This document shows positions 26,805 through 36,123 of a DNA stretch of 56,459 bases, in pieces. Position 1 is the first letter of the stretch; every line of letters starts with the position of its first letter. Source of the stretch: Prochlorococcus sp. AG-315-B03 (GTDB lineage Bacteria > Cyanobacteriota > Cyanobacteriia > PCC-6307 > Cyanobiaceae); assembly GCA_003283745.1 (NCBI GenBank), contig QBWA01000004.1:1-56459 (forward strand). The letters run 5' to 3'. The notes under the pieces were generated by a model that was not told the DNA's origin, did not search any database, and saw only the letters and a list, made by a program, of their open reading frames with translations. The position numbers and the translations under genes are program-made.

Positions 26805-27074
26805 ATGCCATTAATTGAAGATCATCATTATCTTAAAATCTGTGCTCAATTGGCCTCTTGTTTAAGTATTAGTATTGCAGCTGCACGTAGAAAAGTTGAA
26901 GTTGCAGCGGCTAAAGAAGGTAAGAAGGATTTGCCTTCACGTAAAGAAATTGCTAAAAACTTACTTAATCAAACTCTTGAGAATAAAAAGACAGAAACCT
27001 ATTCATCCTCCTCATCCTTTGATGAATTACTTAAAGCATTAAAAGAAGAAGAGAATTTTATGCTGGAGGACTAG
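26805..27074 (+). CDS. Small hypothetical protein, 89 residues
   Basis: No known domain. Begins MPLIEDHHYLKICAQLASCL, then an alanine-rich helical part (ISIAAARRKVEVAAAKEGKK), a serine patch and an acidic helical end (LLKALKEEENFMLED). It lies 65 bp after the LpxB-like gene on the same strand. Start ATG 26805 is clear. Confidence 0.72.
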   Translation: MPLIEDHHYLKICAQLASCLSISIAAARRKVEVAAAKEGKKDLPSRKEIAKNLLNQTLENKKTETYSSSSSFDELLKALKEEENFMLED

Positions 27075-27094
27075 TTTTATCTAAAATAGATGAC

Positions 27095-27739
27095 TTAATG
27101 ATCAAAAATATTTGTAAACCTTCTTATGTCGAGCTCTGAGAGTATTGGTATACATTGGAAGCATTTTTGGGCTATTTCCCATCGCTCTTCGCGTTTGAGC
27201 ATTTCCTCAAGTTTTTCTTTTGCTTGAAGTAAATATCTCACATCATTTGCTGCATATAAAAGTTGTTCTTGACTTAACTCATCAACTTTTCCCCAATCAC
27301 TACTTTGAGCTTGTTTATCTAGTTCAACTCCAACAGTTTCCATCACTACTTCCTTCAATCCATGCCTAGGGCTATAAGTTCTTCCTATTTTACTTGCAAT
27401 TTTAGTACAAAAAATTGGATTAACTTCAATATTTAAATTGGTTGCTAAAGCTGCGACATCAAACCTCGCGAAATGAAAAACTTTCTGAACAGTTTGTTTC
27501 TCAAGGAGACTTTTTAAATTTGGTGCTGACTTGTCTTCTCTTCCAATACGAATGCAAACAACATTGTCTAAATCATCGCAAATCTGTACTAAACAAAGTC
27601 TGTCTCTTCCGTGAATTAATCCCATAGCTTCAGTATCAACTGCTATTGCGGTATTGGAGATGAATTTAATTTCAGTCTCTTTATCTATATCTCCATCAAA
27701 GATTTTAAAAGATGCTGGATTCTTATTTTTTTTGCTCAT
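27095..27739 (-). CDS. RNase D-type 3'-5' exonuclease
   Basis: Single DEDD exonuclease domain of 214 residues. Exo I is AVDTEAMGL with D and E, exo II lies in KVFHFARFDVAAL, and exo III is YAANDVRYLLQAKEKL with Y and D, which places it in the DEDDy group. The C-terminal HRDC domains of E. coli RNase D are absent, as in many cyanobacterial homologues. Probably trims RNA 3' ends. Start ATG 27739 (MSKKNKN). It is convergent with the 89-residue gene. Confidence 0.9.
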   Translation of the reverse strand: MSKKNKNPASFKIFDGDIDKETEIKFISNTAIAVDTEAMGLIHGRDRLCLVQICDDLDNVVCIRIGREDKSAPNLKSLLEKQTVQKVFHFARFDVAALATNLNIEVNPIFCTKIASKIGRTYSPRHGLKEVVMETVGVELDKQAQSSDWGKVDELSQEQLLYAANDVRYLLQAKEKLEEMLKREERWEIAQKCFQCIPILSELDIRRFTNIFDH

Positions 27740-27967
27740 GAGACAATATTTAAAAATCTAATTTAAGAGTTAATTATAAGTGCAAAAAAGAAATTAGCTT
27801 CAAAAGTTATTAACAATAAATACATGAAAAACTCTAACTTTTCTTTTATGAAACAAAAAAATAATTAGGTTAGATAAATTAAGATTTCACAAATTTTATT
27901 TTTTGCACCTTTTCTTCATAGCTAAGTCATCTATAACTAATAAGTTCAGAATTAGTGAAACTCTGAG

Positions 27968-28525
27968 ATGCACTCTGCATTCTCCTCAACTTTATTTCTT
28001 ACTCTCTTATTAGCTATCGGATTAGGCTTTTTTCTTAGAGCTGCTAGTAAAGACCGTACAACAGTTGTAGATATTAAGTCTCCTTTGCCACCACTGGAGG
28101 TTCTTAATGGAATTAGCTCTTGGTTGATAAAACGTGGCTGGAAAGATAATGGCGGAGATGCCCAAGAAAAAATATTGCGCTTCAATGGAAGTGTGTCGTC
28201 AAGTCCCTATTTAGCAGTTTATTTATCTTTTTTAGGAGGATTAGGTTCAGCTTGTTTGGGTCTAGTTTTATCTCAGTTGTATCCCTTTATGGGTTGGTGG
28301 CCTTTGCTTCTTTCTTGTATTGGAGCTCCACTTGCAGGGATAATATATAAGAAAAAATCTTCCAGAGAAGAGTTTTTAGAACTTAAGTTATTGAGTTCTG
28401 AGATAGCCAATGAGAGTATCCTTAGAGTAAAAGCCCATCGTGATGAGTTGATAGCTATGGAATTAGAATTATCAGAAATCTTAGAACTAAGCAGTGATGG
28501 TTCACTTCTTTCTTCTCCTATTTGA
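27968..28525 (+). CDS. Probable cytochrome b6f cofactor-assembly protein (CCB2/CCB4-like)
   Basis: 185-residue membrane protein. One transmembrane segment follows the N-terminus (STLFLTLLLAIGLGFFLRAA), then the motif KDRTTVVDIKSPLPPLEVL and RGWKDNGGDAQEKILRFNG. A pair of hydrophobic segments (LAVYLSFLGGLGSACLGLVL, WWPLLLSCIGAPLAGIIY) and an amphipathic tail complete it. The RTTVV plus PLPPLEVL arrangement recalls the CCB2/CCB4 family that helps attach the extra c-type heme to cytochrome b6. The assignment comes from recalled family patterns and is moderate. Confidence 0.62.
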   Translation: MHSAFSSTLFLTLLLAIGLGFFLRAASKDRTTVVDIKSPLPPLEVLNGISSWLIKRGWKDNGGDAQEKILRFNGSVSSSPYLAVYLSFLGGLGSACLGLVLSQLYPFMGWWPLLLSCIGAPLAGIIYKKKSSREEFLELKLLSSEIANESILRVKAHRDELIAMELELSEILELSSDGSLLSSPI

Positions 28526-28589
28526 TGAATGTAAGATTTTATTTGTGAGATTATTCTTTTATAAGTAATATCTATTTGTTAAAAACTTT

Positions 28590-29636
28590 TTAGTCCAAGG
28601 CTTGATATTGACGACACCTTTCTTCTAGTGAATTATCATTAAACCATTCTTGCGGCTTGGTAAATAAATCTGTTAGAAGAGCTTCACGAGAATTCTTTTC
28701 TGGCTTAAATCCATACTCCCATCTAGCTAGTGGCGGTAGAGACATCAGTATTGATTCTGTTCTTCCATTTGTCTGTAAGCCAAATATCGTTCCTCGATCC
28801 CATACGAGATTGAACTCTGCATATCTTCCTCTCCTATAAAGCTGGAAGTCTCTTTCCTTGTCTGTATAATTTTGATTCTTGCGCTTGTTAATTATCGGTT
28901 CATATGATGGGAGAAATGCTTTTCCGCATGCTTGTGCAAGAGAAAACAGTTCTTCCCAAGTTAATGAACAATTTCCTACTTCTTTGGAAATAGATGCAGC
29001 CTTACCATCTTTCTTTTGCCCTTTATAAATTTGCCCTGAACCATCTTGATAGTCATAAAAAATACCACCAATGCCTCTAGTCTCATTTCTATGCTTTAGA
29101 AAGAAATATTCATCGCACCAAGGTTTGAGTACTTTATGAAGAGATGGATTGATTGAGTCGCAGGCATTTTTGTGAACTGCATGAAAGTGACGTGTATCAG
29201 ATAAATATGGATAGAAAGGCGTTAAATCTGCACCTCCACCAAACCACCAAACTGGTCCTGCTTCAAAATAACGATAGTTAAGATGAACTGTTGGTATAAA
29301 AGGACTCTTAGGATGAAGCACCATAGAAGTTCCAGTTGCAAACCAAGAGTGACCTTTTGCTTCAGGCCTTTGATTAGTGATTGAAGGAGGTAGTTCTTTA
29401 CCATGAACTTCAGAAAAATTTACGCCTCCTTGCTCCAAGATTCTTCCGTTTTTTAATACTCGTGATCGGCCTCCTCCTCCTTCTGGCCGTTCCCAAGATT
29501 CTTCTATGAATTTCCCTTCTCCATCAAGAGTCTCTAAACCATTACAGATTTCATCTTGAAGGCTTAGAACAAGCTTTTTCGCTCGTTCTCTTGAATTAAG
29601 TACTGGCGAATTGGCTTGATCGGGTAAGGAGGACAA
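28590..29636 (-). CDS. hemF: Oxygen-dependent coproporphyrinogen III oxidase
   Basis: Converts coproporphyrinogen III to protoporphyrinogen IX with oxygen, on the route to heme and chlorophyll. Conserved pieces: [20 protein letters not shown], the [15 protein letters not shown] motif, [13 protein letters not shown], and [31 protein letters not shown]. 348 residues is typical. The start appears to be TTG 29636 (MSSLPDQ), with no ATG nearby; a start further in would lose part of the N-terminal helix. Confidence 0.96.
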   Translation of the reverse strand: MSSLPDQANSPVLNSRERAKKLVLSLQDEICNGLETLDGEGKFIEESWERPEGGGGRSRVLKNGRILEQGGVNFSEVHGKELPPSITNQRPEAKGHSWFATGTSMVLHPKSPFIPTVHLNYRYFEAGPVWWFGGGADLTPFYPYLSDTRHFHAVHKNACDSINPSLHKVLKPWCDEYFFLKHRNETRGIGGIFYDYQDGSGQIYKGQKKDGKAASISKEVGNCSLTWEELFSLAQACGKAFLPSYEPIINKRKNQNYTDKERDFQLYRRGRYAEFNLVWDRGTIFGLQTNGRTESILMSLPPLARWEYGFKPEKNSREALLTDLFTKPQEWFNDNSLEERCRQYQALD

Positions 29637-29813
29637 AATAAATAAATTTTGCTTACTTTAAAAAACTACTTTTAAATGATGCAAATTGGCATTCAATAGT
29701 GGAAAAGTTTGTATAGCGAATAGTTCTTAGATTTTTTAAAACCCAGATCATTATTTATTTAATGGAAATTTAAGAGTCTTTTTCAGTATTATCAAGTGTA
29801 TTAGAAATTAAGA

Positions 29814-30893
29814 ATGACAACAAACGAGCAAGTTCTAAAAGCCCTTGATTGTGTGAAGGATGTCGGAAGTGGTAGCTCTATTAGCGAGCTTGGATGGTTC
29901 AAATTAATTTCCGTAAAGCCGCCAAAAATGGTTGTCAGATTGACTATTCCTGATTTCGCGCAAAGTCAAAGAGAGAGGTTCGCAAATGAGATTAGGGAAG
30001 TCGTCAAAAACATAGAAGGGATTGATGAAGTTCAAATTGAGATAGGTCAGTCATCTAGTCATACGCCTATTGGTCAAGCAGGTCATGGCGCTCAAACCCA
30101 AGGATTGAATCCAATTCCAAAGGTGAAAAATGTAATTGCGATTAGTAGTGGTAAGGGTGGGGTTGGTAAAAGTACTATTGCTGTCAATTTGGCATGTGCT
30201 CTTAGTCAAAAGGGCTTTAAAGTTGGATTGCTTGATGCAGATATATATGGGCCCAATACTCCTTATATGCTTGGAGTAAGTCAAATAACTCCTGAAGTTA
30301 TTGGTTCAGGTGCAGAACAAAAGATTAATCCTATAGAAACTTGTGGAATAGGAATGATTTCAATGGGACTTCTCATTGATCAAGATCAGCCGGTTATATG
30401 GCGCGGCCCCATGCTTAACGGAATTATTAGACAATTTTTATATCAAGCTTCATGGGGAGAAAGAGACTTTTTGATTGTAGATCTCCCCCCAGGTACTGGG
30501 GATGCTCAACTCTCGTTAGCTCAGGCAGTGCCAATGGCAGGTGTGATAATAGTTACAACACCACAAAATGTATCTCTTCAAGACTCAAGGAGAGGTTTGG
30601 CAATGTTTAAGCAAATGAATGTTCCTGTCCTTGGCGTTGTCGAAAATATGACTTATTTTATTCCACCAGATCAACCTAATAAGACTTACAAAATTTTCGG
30701 TTCAGGAGGAGGCAAGCAATTAGCCAGTGAAAATGATGTCTTATTGTTAGCTCAAATTCCTATTGAGACAGATATTTACTCTGGAACAGGCAATGGACTT
30801 CCAGTAGTTCATACCTCTAGAGAATCAATTACCGCAAAGGCGTTCTTAGAACTTGCTGATACTGTTGTGGCTTCATTATCGATAACTAGTTGA
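29814..30893 (+). CDS. mrp: Mrp/ApbC-type P-loop iron-sulfur carrier
   Basis: Member of the Mrp/Nbp35 family that carries and delivers iron-sulfur clusters. An N-terminal DUF59 (MIP18-like) domain covers about residues 5-85. The deviant Walker A motif SSGKGGVGKST follows near residue 110, then LLDADIYGPNTPYMLG, IWRGPMLNGIIRQFLYQ and LIVDLPPGTGDAQLSL. The usual CxxC near the C-terminus is not seen: VVENMTYFIPPDQPNKTY replaces the cysteine pair found in many homologues. Start ATG 29814. It is followed 13 bp later by rodA. Confidence 0.93.
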   Translation: MTTNEQVLKALDCVKDVGSGSSISELGWFKLISVKPPKMVVRLTIPDFAQSQRERFANEIREVVKNIEGIDEVQIEIGQSSSHTPIGQAGHGAQTQGLNPIPKVKNVIAISSGKGGVGKSTIAVNLACALSQKGFKVGLLDADIYGPNTPYMLGVSQITPEVIGSGAEQKINPIETCGIGMISMGLLIDQDQPVIWRGPMLNGIIRQFLYQASWGERDFLIVDLPPGTGDAQLSLAQAVPMAGVIIVTTPQNVSLQDSRRGLAMFKQMNVPVLGVVENMTYFIPPDQPNKTYKIFGSGGGKQLASENDVLLLAQIPIETDIYSGTGNGLPVVHTSRESITAKAFLELADTVVASLSITS

Positions 30894-30906
30894 AAAATTA
30901 AAATTA

Positions 30907-32178
30907 ATGATAGGAGCCAATCAACCAAAACAATCAATATTTAAACAAATTAGATCCAAAAAATCCTGGAAGAATATTGATATAATAATTTGGTCTGTAC
31001 CATTAATATTAGTACATTTATCTTGTTTTTTAATTGCTAGTACTCAAAGAAATCTTGGAATTGCTGATTGGTATCAACATGCAATTATGTCTTACTTGGG
31101 TTGTTTAATCTCATTTTTTCTTGCTCAAGTGCCTTTGGCTAGATTACGTACATTATTAATACCTTTATATATAATTACACTCATAACCCTTATTTCGGTT
31201 CAACTAATTGGAACTGAAGCCTTGGGTGCTCAAAGATGGTTGAGTTTTGCGGGTTTTAATTTTCAACCATCTGAGGTTGCAAAAATAACCTCCATACTTA
31301 TGATTGCGTCCATTTTGGAGCGTCAGAAATATTCAAGTTTATCTAATTTATTTAAAGGCTTATTAGTACTTTTCCCAATTTGGTTATTAGTTTTTCTTCA
31401 GCCAGATTTAGGTACCTCTCTTGTCTTTGGTTTTATCCTTATAGGAATGCTTTATTGGGCTGGAATTCCCTTTGAGTGGTTGTTTATTGTTTTTTCTATT
31501 TTTATTACTGGTTTAATTTCATTTTTATATAAAATTGGACTTTTTTTGTGGATTCCATTTATTGTAATTCTCGCTTACAAATCTCTACCAAATAAAAAAA
31601 TATTAACACTTTTAACTGTCTTTTTTCATTTGGTTATTGCAAGAATTACACCTTGGTTTTGGAATGATGTATTGAAAGAATATCAGAGAGATCGCTTAAT
31701 TCTTTTTCTTGATCCTAGTCAAGATCCATTAGGTGGAGGTTATCATTTGATTCAAAGCAAAATAGGTATTGGATCTGGAGGTTTAATTGGGACTGGGATT
31801 CTTCAAGGACAATTGACTAAACTAAAATTCATACCAGAACAACATACAGATTTTATCTTCAGTGCATTAGGAGAAGAGACAGGATTCTTTGGTACTTCTA
31901 TAGTTCTTTTATTATTTCTTATTTTAATTTACCGACTTATAAAAATTGCAATTAATGCGCGTACAGATTTTGAATCACTTATAGTTATTGGCATAGCTAC
32001 AATGATAACTTTTCAAGTTATTGTGAATATATTTATGACTATTGGCCTAGGTCCTATTACAGGAATTCCACTACCTTTTATGAGTTATGGACGAACTGCA
32101 TTGGTTGTAAATTTTACTTGTATAGGCTTATGTCTATCGATATCCAGAAGAGGGCAATCAATTAGACGAAATATGTAA
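30907..32178 (+). CDS. rodA: RodA (SEDS-family peptidoglycan polymerase)
   Basis: Membrane glycosyltransferase of the rod complex. 423 residues with about ten hydrophobic segments. Family motifs are GAQRWLSFAGFNFQPSEVAK, LQPDLGTSLVFGFI, the loop DPLGGGYHLIQSKIGIGSGG with GTGILQGQLTKLKFIPEQHTD (in parts), FSALGEETGFFG and GLGPITGIPLPFMSYGRTAL. It lies directly downstream of mrp and convergent with the recombinase-like gene. Confidence 0.95.
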   Translation: MIGANQPKQSIFKQIRSKKSWKNIDIIIWSVPLILVHLSCFLIASTQRNLGIADWYQHAIMSYLGCLISFFLAQVPLARLRTLLIPLYIITLITLISVQLIGTEALGAQRWLSFAGFNFQPSEVAKITSILMIASILERQKYSSLSNLFKGLLVLFPIWLLVFLQPDLGTSLVFGFILIGMLYWAGIPFEWLFIVFSIFITGLISFLYKIGLFLWIPFIVILAYKSLPNKKILTLLTVFFHLVIARITPWFWNDVLKEYQRDRLILFLDPSQDPLGGGYHLIQSKIGIGSGGLIGTGILQGQLTKLKFIPEQHTDFIFSALGEETGFFGTSIVLLLFLILIYRLIKIAINARTDFESLIVIGIATMITFQVIVNIFMTIGLGPITGIPLPFMSYGRTALVVNFTCIGLCLSISRRGQSIRRNM

Positions 32179-32198
32179 TTGCTTCGTTTTGTCCTTCA

Positions 32199-32822
32199 TT
32201 ATTTAGATGGATCTTTTTCAACAATGATTCGCCTAATAGTTGAGAGAGCAAGCCCTGTTTGTTTTCTTATTAAGCGATAAGAACAACCTTCGTCTCTTAA
32301 ACGTAAAACTAAAACTTCCTTATCATTATTTGTTTTTGGTCGTCCTCCCAGATTTCCACCTGTCTCACGGCGGTTCTTGATGCTCTCTTGGACTCGTTCG
32401 ATAACAGTATGATGCTGAAGTTCGCTTAGTTCACTTAATAGACCAAAAGCTATTGGAGCAAGCTTGCCAAAGGCTCTAGTGTTGATTAACCCATTGGTCG
32501 TGCGAACATGAATACCTTTTTCTAAAAGGTCGTTAATTGTTTTTATGCATTGGCGTTGATTGCTGAAACCCCTATGTAGTTTTGTGAAACATATTTCATC
32601 TCCTTTTTGAAGAGTCGCCAAAGCTTCCTTAAGTTTAGGTCTGTTTTTTGATGAGCTGCTAACTGTCTCTTCGAAAATAACAGCGCAACCAGAGTTATTT
32701 AATTCTTCAATTTGAGCAGCATTAGATATTTGCTCTTGAGAACCTTGCCTGGCATATCCGATGGATTGGTAAGAAGGCTTTTCAGAAAAAAGCAGACTTT
32801 TTCTTTCAAATTTTCTACTCAT
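32199..32822 (-). CDS. Serine-recombinase (resolvase/invertase)-like protein with altered catalytic motif
   Basis: 207 residues with a resolvase N-terminal domain and a C-terminal helix-turn-helix (EGCSYRLIRKQTGLALSTIRRI). The usual YARVST motif reads GYARQGSQEQ (residues 22-31): the catalytic serine position falls on G27, with a serine one place later. The K-LDR-LGR region is KLHRGFSNQ, so only one of its arginines remains. INTRAFGKLAPIAFGLLSELSELQ and GGNLGGRPK match the rest of the fold. The upstream 1.3 kb has no protein gene. Probably a DNA-binding protein with weak or no recombinase activity; this is inference. I recall related proteins in marine picocyanobacteria, which argues against recent transfer. 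Confidence 0.82.
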   Translation of the reverse strand: MSRKFERKSLLFSEKPSYQSIGYARQGSQEQISNAAQIEELNNSGCAVIFEETVSSSSKNRPKLKEALATLQKGDEICFTKLHRGFSNQRQCIKTINDLLEKGIHVRTTNGLINTRAFGKLAPIAFGLLSELSELQHHTVIERVQESIKNRRETGGNLGGRPKTNNDKEVLVLRLRDEGCSYRLIRKQTGLALSTIRRIIVEKDPSK

Positions 32823-32960
32823 TAATAGGTGTTCCAGAAACTACGCATGTTTGCTTATTCCATTATTGTATCAATAAAACACTCTTATTGGAACATTCAG
32901 CTTAGTTGGAATTTTGTTTTTTCGAGCTTAAGTGGGTCGTGGCTGAATGTGTTTTTACTA

Positions 32961-32989
32961 TGACCTTTTTGGAACATTTATTTTATAAT
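32961..32989 (+). promoter_or_regulatory. Sigma-70-type promoter for the Yfr1-like RNA
   Basis: TGACCT (32961-32966), a 17-bp spacer, then a consensus TATAAT (32984-32989). Initiation would fall near 32996-32998, upstream of the Yfr1-like motif and terminator. This is the best promoter match I noticed in the window. Confidence 0.65.
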
Positions 32990-32996
32990 GTTTAAG

Positions 32997-33121
32997 TGAA
33001 TATTGTTTCTGGATGACTTTGTGACTCTGACCTGTTAGAAAGGTAAAACAGAACAACTCCTCACACATAGTTCTGTTAAAAAAGACATCCTCTTTCACCA
33101 GTGAGCAGGGATGTCTTTTTT
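32997..33121 (+). ncRNA. yfr1: Yfr1-like small RNA
   Basis: Contains ACTCCTCACAC (33056-33066), the invariant unpaired motif of the cyanobacterial small RNA Yfr1, followed by a strong terminator hairpin. A small hairpin, ACCT/AGGT, lies 5' of the motif. In addition ACAGAAC and GTTCTGT could pair around the motif and show it as a loop. The 5' end is set from the promoter at 32961-32989 and would make the RNA longer (about 125 nt) than the 55-90 nt usual for Yfr1, so processing or a later start is possible. In other strains Yfr1 is near guaB/trxA, which is not the case here. Confidence 0.66.
33078..33121 (+). terminator. Terminator of the Yfr1-like RNA
   Basis: Perfect stem GACATCC (33084-33090) with GGATGTC (33109-33115), extended by six A:T pairs, with an 18-nt loop and a run of six T at 33116-33121. 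A textbook rho-independent terminator on the plus strand. Confidence 0.88.
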
Positions 33122-34151
33122 ATTGGGTCTTGTCAAGCTGGAGTTTTATGAAGACATGCTGAGTGAGTAGTTGGTTTCCTCTAGCAATGGAAGAATGTAT
33201 ATGTTTAACAAGCTGCATAAAGAGACTAGTTAGAATTTGGAGGTTTTGCACCTAAATTATCAGTTGATTTCTATTTGAAAAAAATATTTCAAGAAAATAT
33301 GTATCTTTTCAATTATTCCATTTAAAGTATATAGTTACTTCCATCTTGACGAGGTGAGGGAGACTTAATAGTTGGCAATTTATAGATTCTTTTCATTCGA
33401 ATTTCTTGAATAGAAAAGACCTTTATTGACAGTGTTCAAGATTACTTTTGTATATTTTATTTAATGCCGATGTCTTCGGAATTAGTTTATTCTAAGATCA
33501 ATGACAATGATACTTATAATTAAAATGTGAAGTTCAAAATTTGTTTCCCAATATCTATAACAATATAAAAAGGAATATTTGTGTATAATTTTTACTTGAA
33601 ATCAATTGATAAGGAATATATATTCTCTTGATATTTAGATTGTAATACATAGTTTAATTTGATTATTATTGTTGTTTGAATTGCTTACCATTTTTATCCG
33701 ATAGGTTGAATTATATATATTAAGTTGCAAATGTAATTAAATTTGCAATACTTTTCGGCTGTTCATAAATCATTCTTTTTTATTCTGCCTAGGTATTATT
33801 GCTTTATTTTTATCTTTAGCTTTAAGTGAAATGCAATGTTTTTATTTGCCCCTCTGCAAAGTTTTTACATAACATCTAACAGCTAAGTTCTACTACCTAT
33901 GTAAAGGAAGGAATCCTCACTATCTGAATAAAGAGGAATTCTAATAATATTTAATTCTAATTTGGATTATTTCTTTTTTGAGTTTTCTTGATTCATCTCC
34001 ACAGCAGTTTTACATCTAAATTTCGAGTGGGAGTCAGTTAGTTAAATAAGGACACTTGCAACTTTTCCAACCCTGATCAAAATGCATCATTATCATTCAA
34101 AACTGAGTTACATTAAGGGTTTGAAGGTTTTTATTAGGTCGCTATAGACTA
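33122..34151. other. About 1 kb without a recognisable gene
   Basis: Very AT-rich, and I see no conserved protein in any frame. Visible structure is limited. There is a promoter-like TTGACA (33426-33431) with TGTATA or TATATT 17-19 bp downstream, followed by a small hairpin CCGA-tgtct-TCGG (33467-33479). An 8-bp dyad TTGCAAAT/ATTTGCAA lies at 33725-33748. It may hold unrecognised small RNAs or the leader of the histidine kinase gene, or be gene decay. Confidence 0.6.
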
Positions 34152-35540
34152 GTGAGTAATTCTTTAGTCACAATTAAGGCTTTACAAAAAAGGATGGCAC
34201 AAGGTGTGCCTAGAGGTTCATGTAATGAGACAACAGTAAGAAGATTGTGGTGGGCCGCATTAGATACTTTGCAGTCAGATATCTTATGCCCAATGAATCT
34301 TTCAAGAGGTTTGTGGTTGTCTTCACCTCTTCCTGCGTTATATGAGCCGAAATTATTAAAAAAATTGCAAGGTTGGGTTTGTGCTCCCAAGGCATTTAAT
34401 CTTAATTATCCTGCAATTGGATTACTGCCTCCTAGTCATTCAGTTTCAATTAATAAGCATGATTTTTCATCAAGTTATGAGCGTTTAACTCTTTTAGAGG
34501 AAGATGGAAATGATCCATTCCTTATTGTAATTACTCCTGAAATTCAAATAGCATTAGCGTTAGAAGGGAAATCTGAAGAACGTAAGTTACTAATGCGTAG
34601 TGATCCTGATACTTTAAGAGATCTATTGACTATGTTAGATACTCGATTAAATCTTGAAAAAATTGGTCAAGCCAACAACCTTAGAACTTCTTTGAGAGAT
34701 TTAGGCCAATTAAAAACTAATGATGATTTATCAAAAATATTTTGGCCTTTATTGGCTCAAAGACTTGCAGGCATCTCACCTAGTTTGAACATTCAAACTT
34801 TGCCTGAGAAAATAATTAATGAAGAAAAAACAGTGGCTTTAAATGGGGAGATCTCATTATTAGAGGCTTTGACTCATGAAATCAGGACTCCACTTGCAAC
34901 AATTAGAACGCTGATTAGGTCACTTCTTCGTAAAAAAGATTTATCAAAGCTTGTAGATACTCGATTGAGGCAAATTGATGCAGAATGCACTGAACAAATA
35001 GATCGCTTTGGCTTGATATTTAATGCGGTTGAGCTTGAAAGAAGTAAACCTTTGAAAGCACAATTGGCAATTATTGATTTAGGGCAAATGTTGACTGTTT
35101 TATCTCCAGTTTGGACTAATCAACTAGAGCGAAAAGGATTAAAATTATTTTTGGATATTACCCCAGATTTACCACAAGTGTTGAGTGATCCTGAGGGACT
35201 TGAGTTGATGCTTACAGGTTTAATTGATAGGAATACCCGTGGTTTGCAAATGGGTGGTGAACTTACCTTGAAATTAAGACCAGCTGGGCAACGACTTAAA
35301 CTTCAAATATTAAGTAGTCTTTCCACTGGGCAGAGCTCTAAAATCTCAGAAAATTCTCCTAATGAAGATATTGGACCAGTGCTTAGTTGGAATCCTTCAA
35401 CAGGAAATTTGCAGCTTAGTCAAGCTGCTACACAACGCTTATTAAAAAGCCTTGGTGGTCGTCTAACTAATAGAAGGGATAGCGGCATCACAATATTTTT
35501 TCCTATTTCTGAATCAAAAGAATTTGAGCATATTTATTAA
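34152..35540 (+). CDS. Sensor histidine kinase-like protein with degenerate ATP-binding domain
   Basis: 462 residues from GTG 34152. A HisKA dimerisation domain is clear: LLEALTHEIRTPLATIRTLI, with the phospho-acceptor at about H242. The first 230 residues form a cytosolic input region with no transmembrane segment. The ATPase domain is degraded: the N box NLLDNA reads GLIDRN, no DxGxG G1 box is found, and only LGGRLTNRRDSGITIFFPI recalls the end of the domain. It may act as a scaffold or depend on a partner kinase. No response regulator is adjacent; psaD follows. Confidence 0.82.
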   Translation: MSNSLVTIKALQKRMAQGVPRGSCNETTVRRLWWAALDTLQSDILCPMNLSRGLWLSSPLPALYEPKLLKKLQGWVCAPKAFNLNYPAIGLLPPSHSVSINKHDFSSSYERLTLLEEDGNDPFLIVITPEIQIALALEGKSEERKLLMRSDPDTLRDLLTMLDTRLNLEKIGQANNLRTSLRDLGQLKTNDDLSKIFWPLLAQRLAGISPSLNIQTLPEKIINEEKTVALNGEISLLEALTHEIRTPLATIRTLIRSLLRKKDLSKLVDTRLRQIDAECTEQIDRFGLIFNAVELERSKPLKAQLAIIDLGQMLTVLSPVWTNQLERKGLKLFLDITPDLPQVLSDPEGLELMLTGLIDRNTRGLQMGGELTLKLRPAGQRLKLQILSSLSTGQSSKISENSPNEDIGPVLSWNPSTGNLQLSQAATQRLLKSLGGRLTNRRDSGITIFFPISESKEFEHIY

Positions 35541-35637
35541 TGTTGACGCGTGTGAAGGTTGAAATCAAAGTACTAAAAAGCACATAAACAAGTGCTAATT
35601 TAAGTTTATTACTGAGTAAGTCTATTAAATTTCTAAC

Positions 35638-36063
35638 ATGACAGAAGTATTACCAGGAACTCTTCCACAGCATATTGGTAGCACAGGAGGACTTTTAAAT
35701 TCAGCAGAAACAGAGGAGAAATATGCAATAACATGGACTAGTAAAAGTGCTGATGTCTTTGAACTCCCTACTGGAGGAGCTGCGAGAATGCATGAGGGGG
35801 AAAATCTTATGTATTTTGCAAGAAAAGAACAATGTTTTGCTCTTAATACTCAATTAAGGGGATTTAAACCAAGAATTGAAACTTGTCAGATCTATAGAAT
35901 TTATCCTGGTGGAGATAGAGAACTACTTTTTCCAAAAGATGGAGTCTTTTCAGAGAAGCCTAACGAAGGTAGAGAAAAAGTTGGATATAACAATAGACGT
36001 ATAGGAGAAAATCCAAATCCTGCAAGTTTAAAATTTAGTGGAAAGAATACCTACGATGCTTAA
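35638..36063 (+). CDS. psaD: Photosystem I subunit II
   Basis: Stromal (cytoplasmic-side) subunit of photosystem I that docks ferredoxin and stabilises PsaC. 141 residues, with the family pieces [62 protein letters not shown] and [21 protein letters not shown] (each conserved in part). Start ATG 35638. Expected to be highly expressed. It is followed by trpE after 60 bp. Confidence 0.98.
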   Translation: MTEVLPGTLPQHIGSTGGLLNSAETEEKYAITWTSKSADVFELPTGGAARMHEGENLMYFARKEQCFALNTQLRGFKPRIETCQIYRIYPGGDRELLFPKDGVFSEKPNEGREKVGYNNRRIGENPNPASLKFSGKNTYDA

Positions 36064-36123
36064 TTTTTGCAATTGAGAATATAGCGCCATTGGAATTTAT
36101 ATTGGACTGATGGATGAGTAGGA

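Noticed and set aside
32199-34151. A mobile element carried by the recombinase-like gene
   Set aside because: No flanking direct or inverted repeats, no tRNA target duplication, no cargo genes, and base composition like the neighbours. The active site also looks altered.
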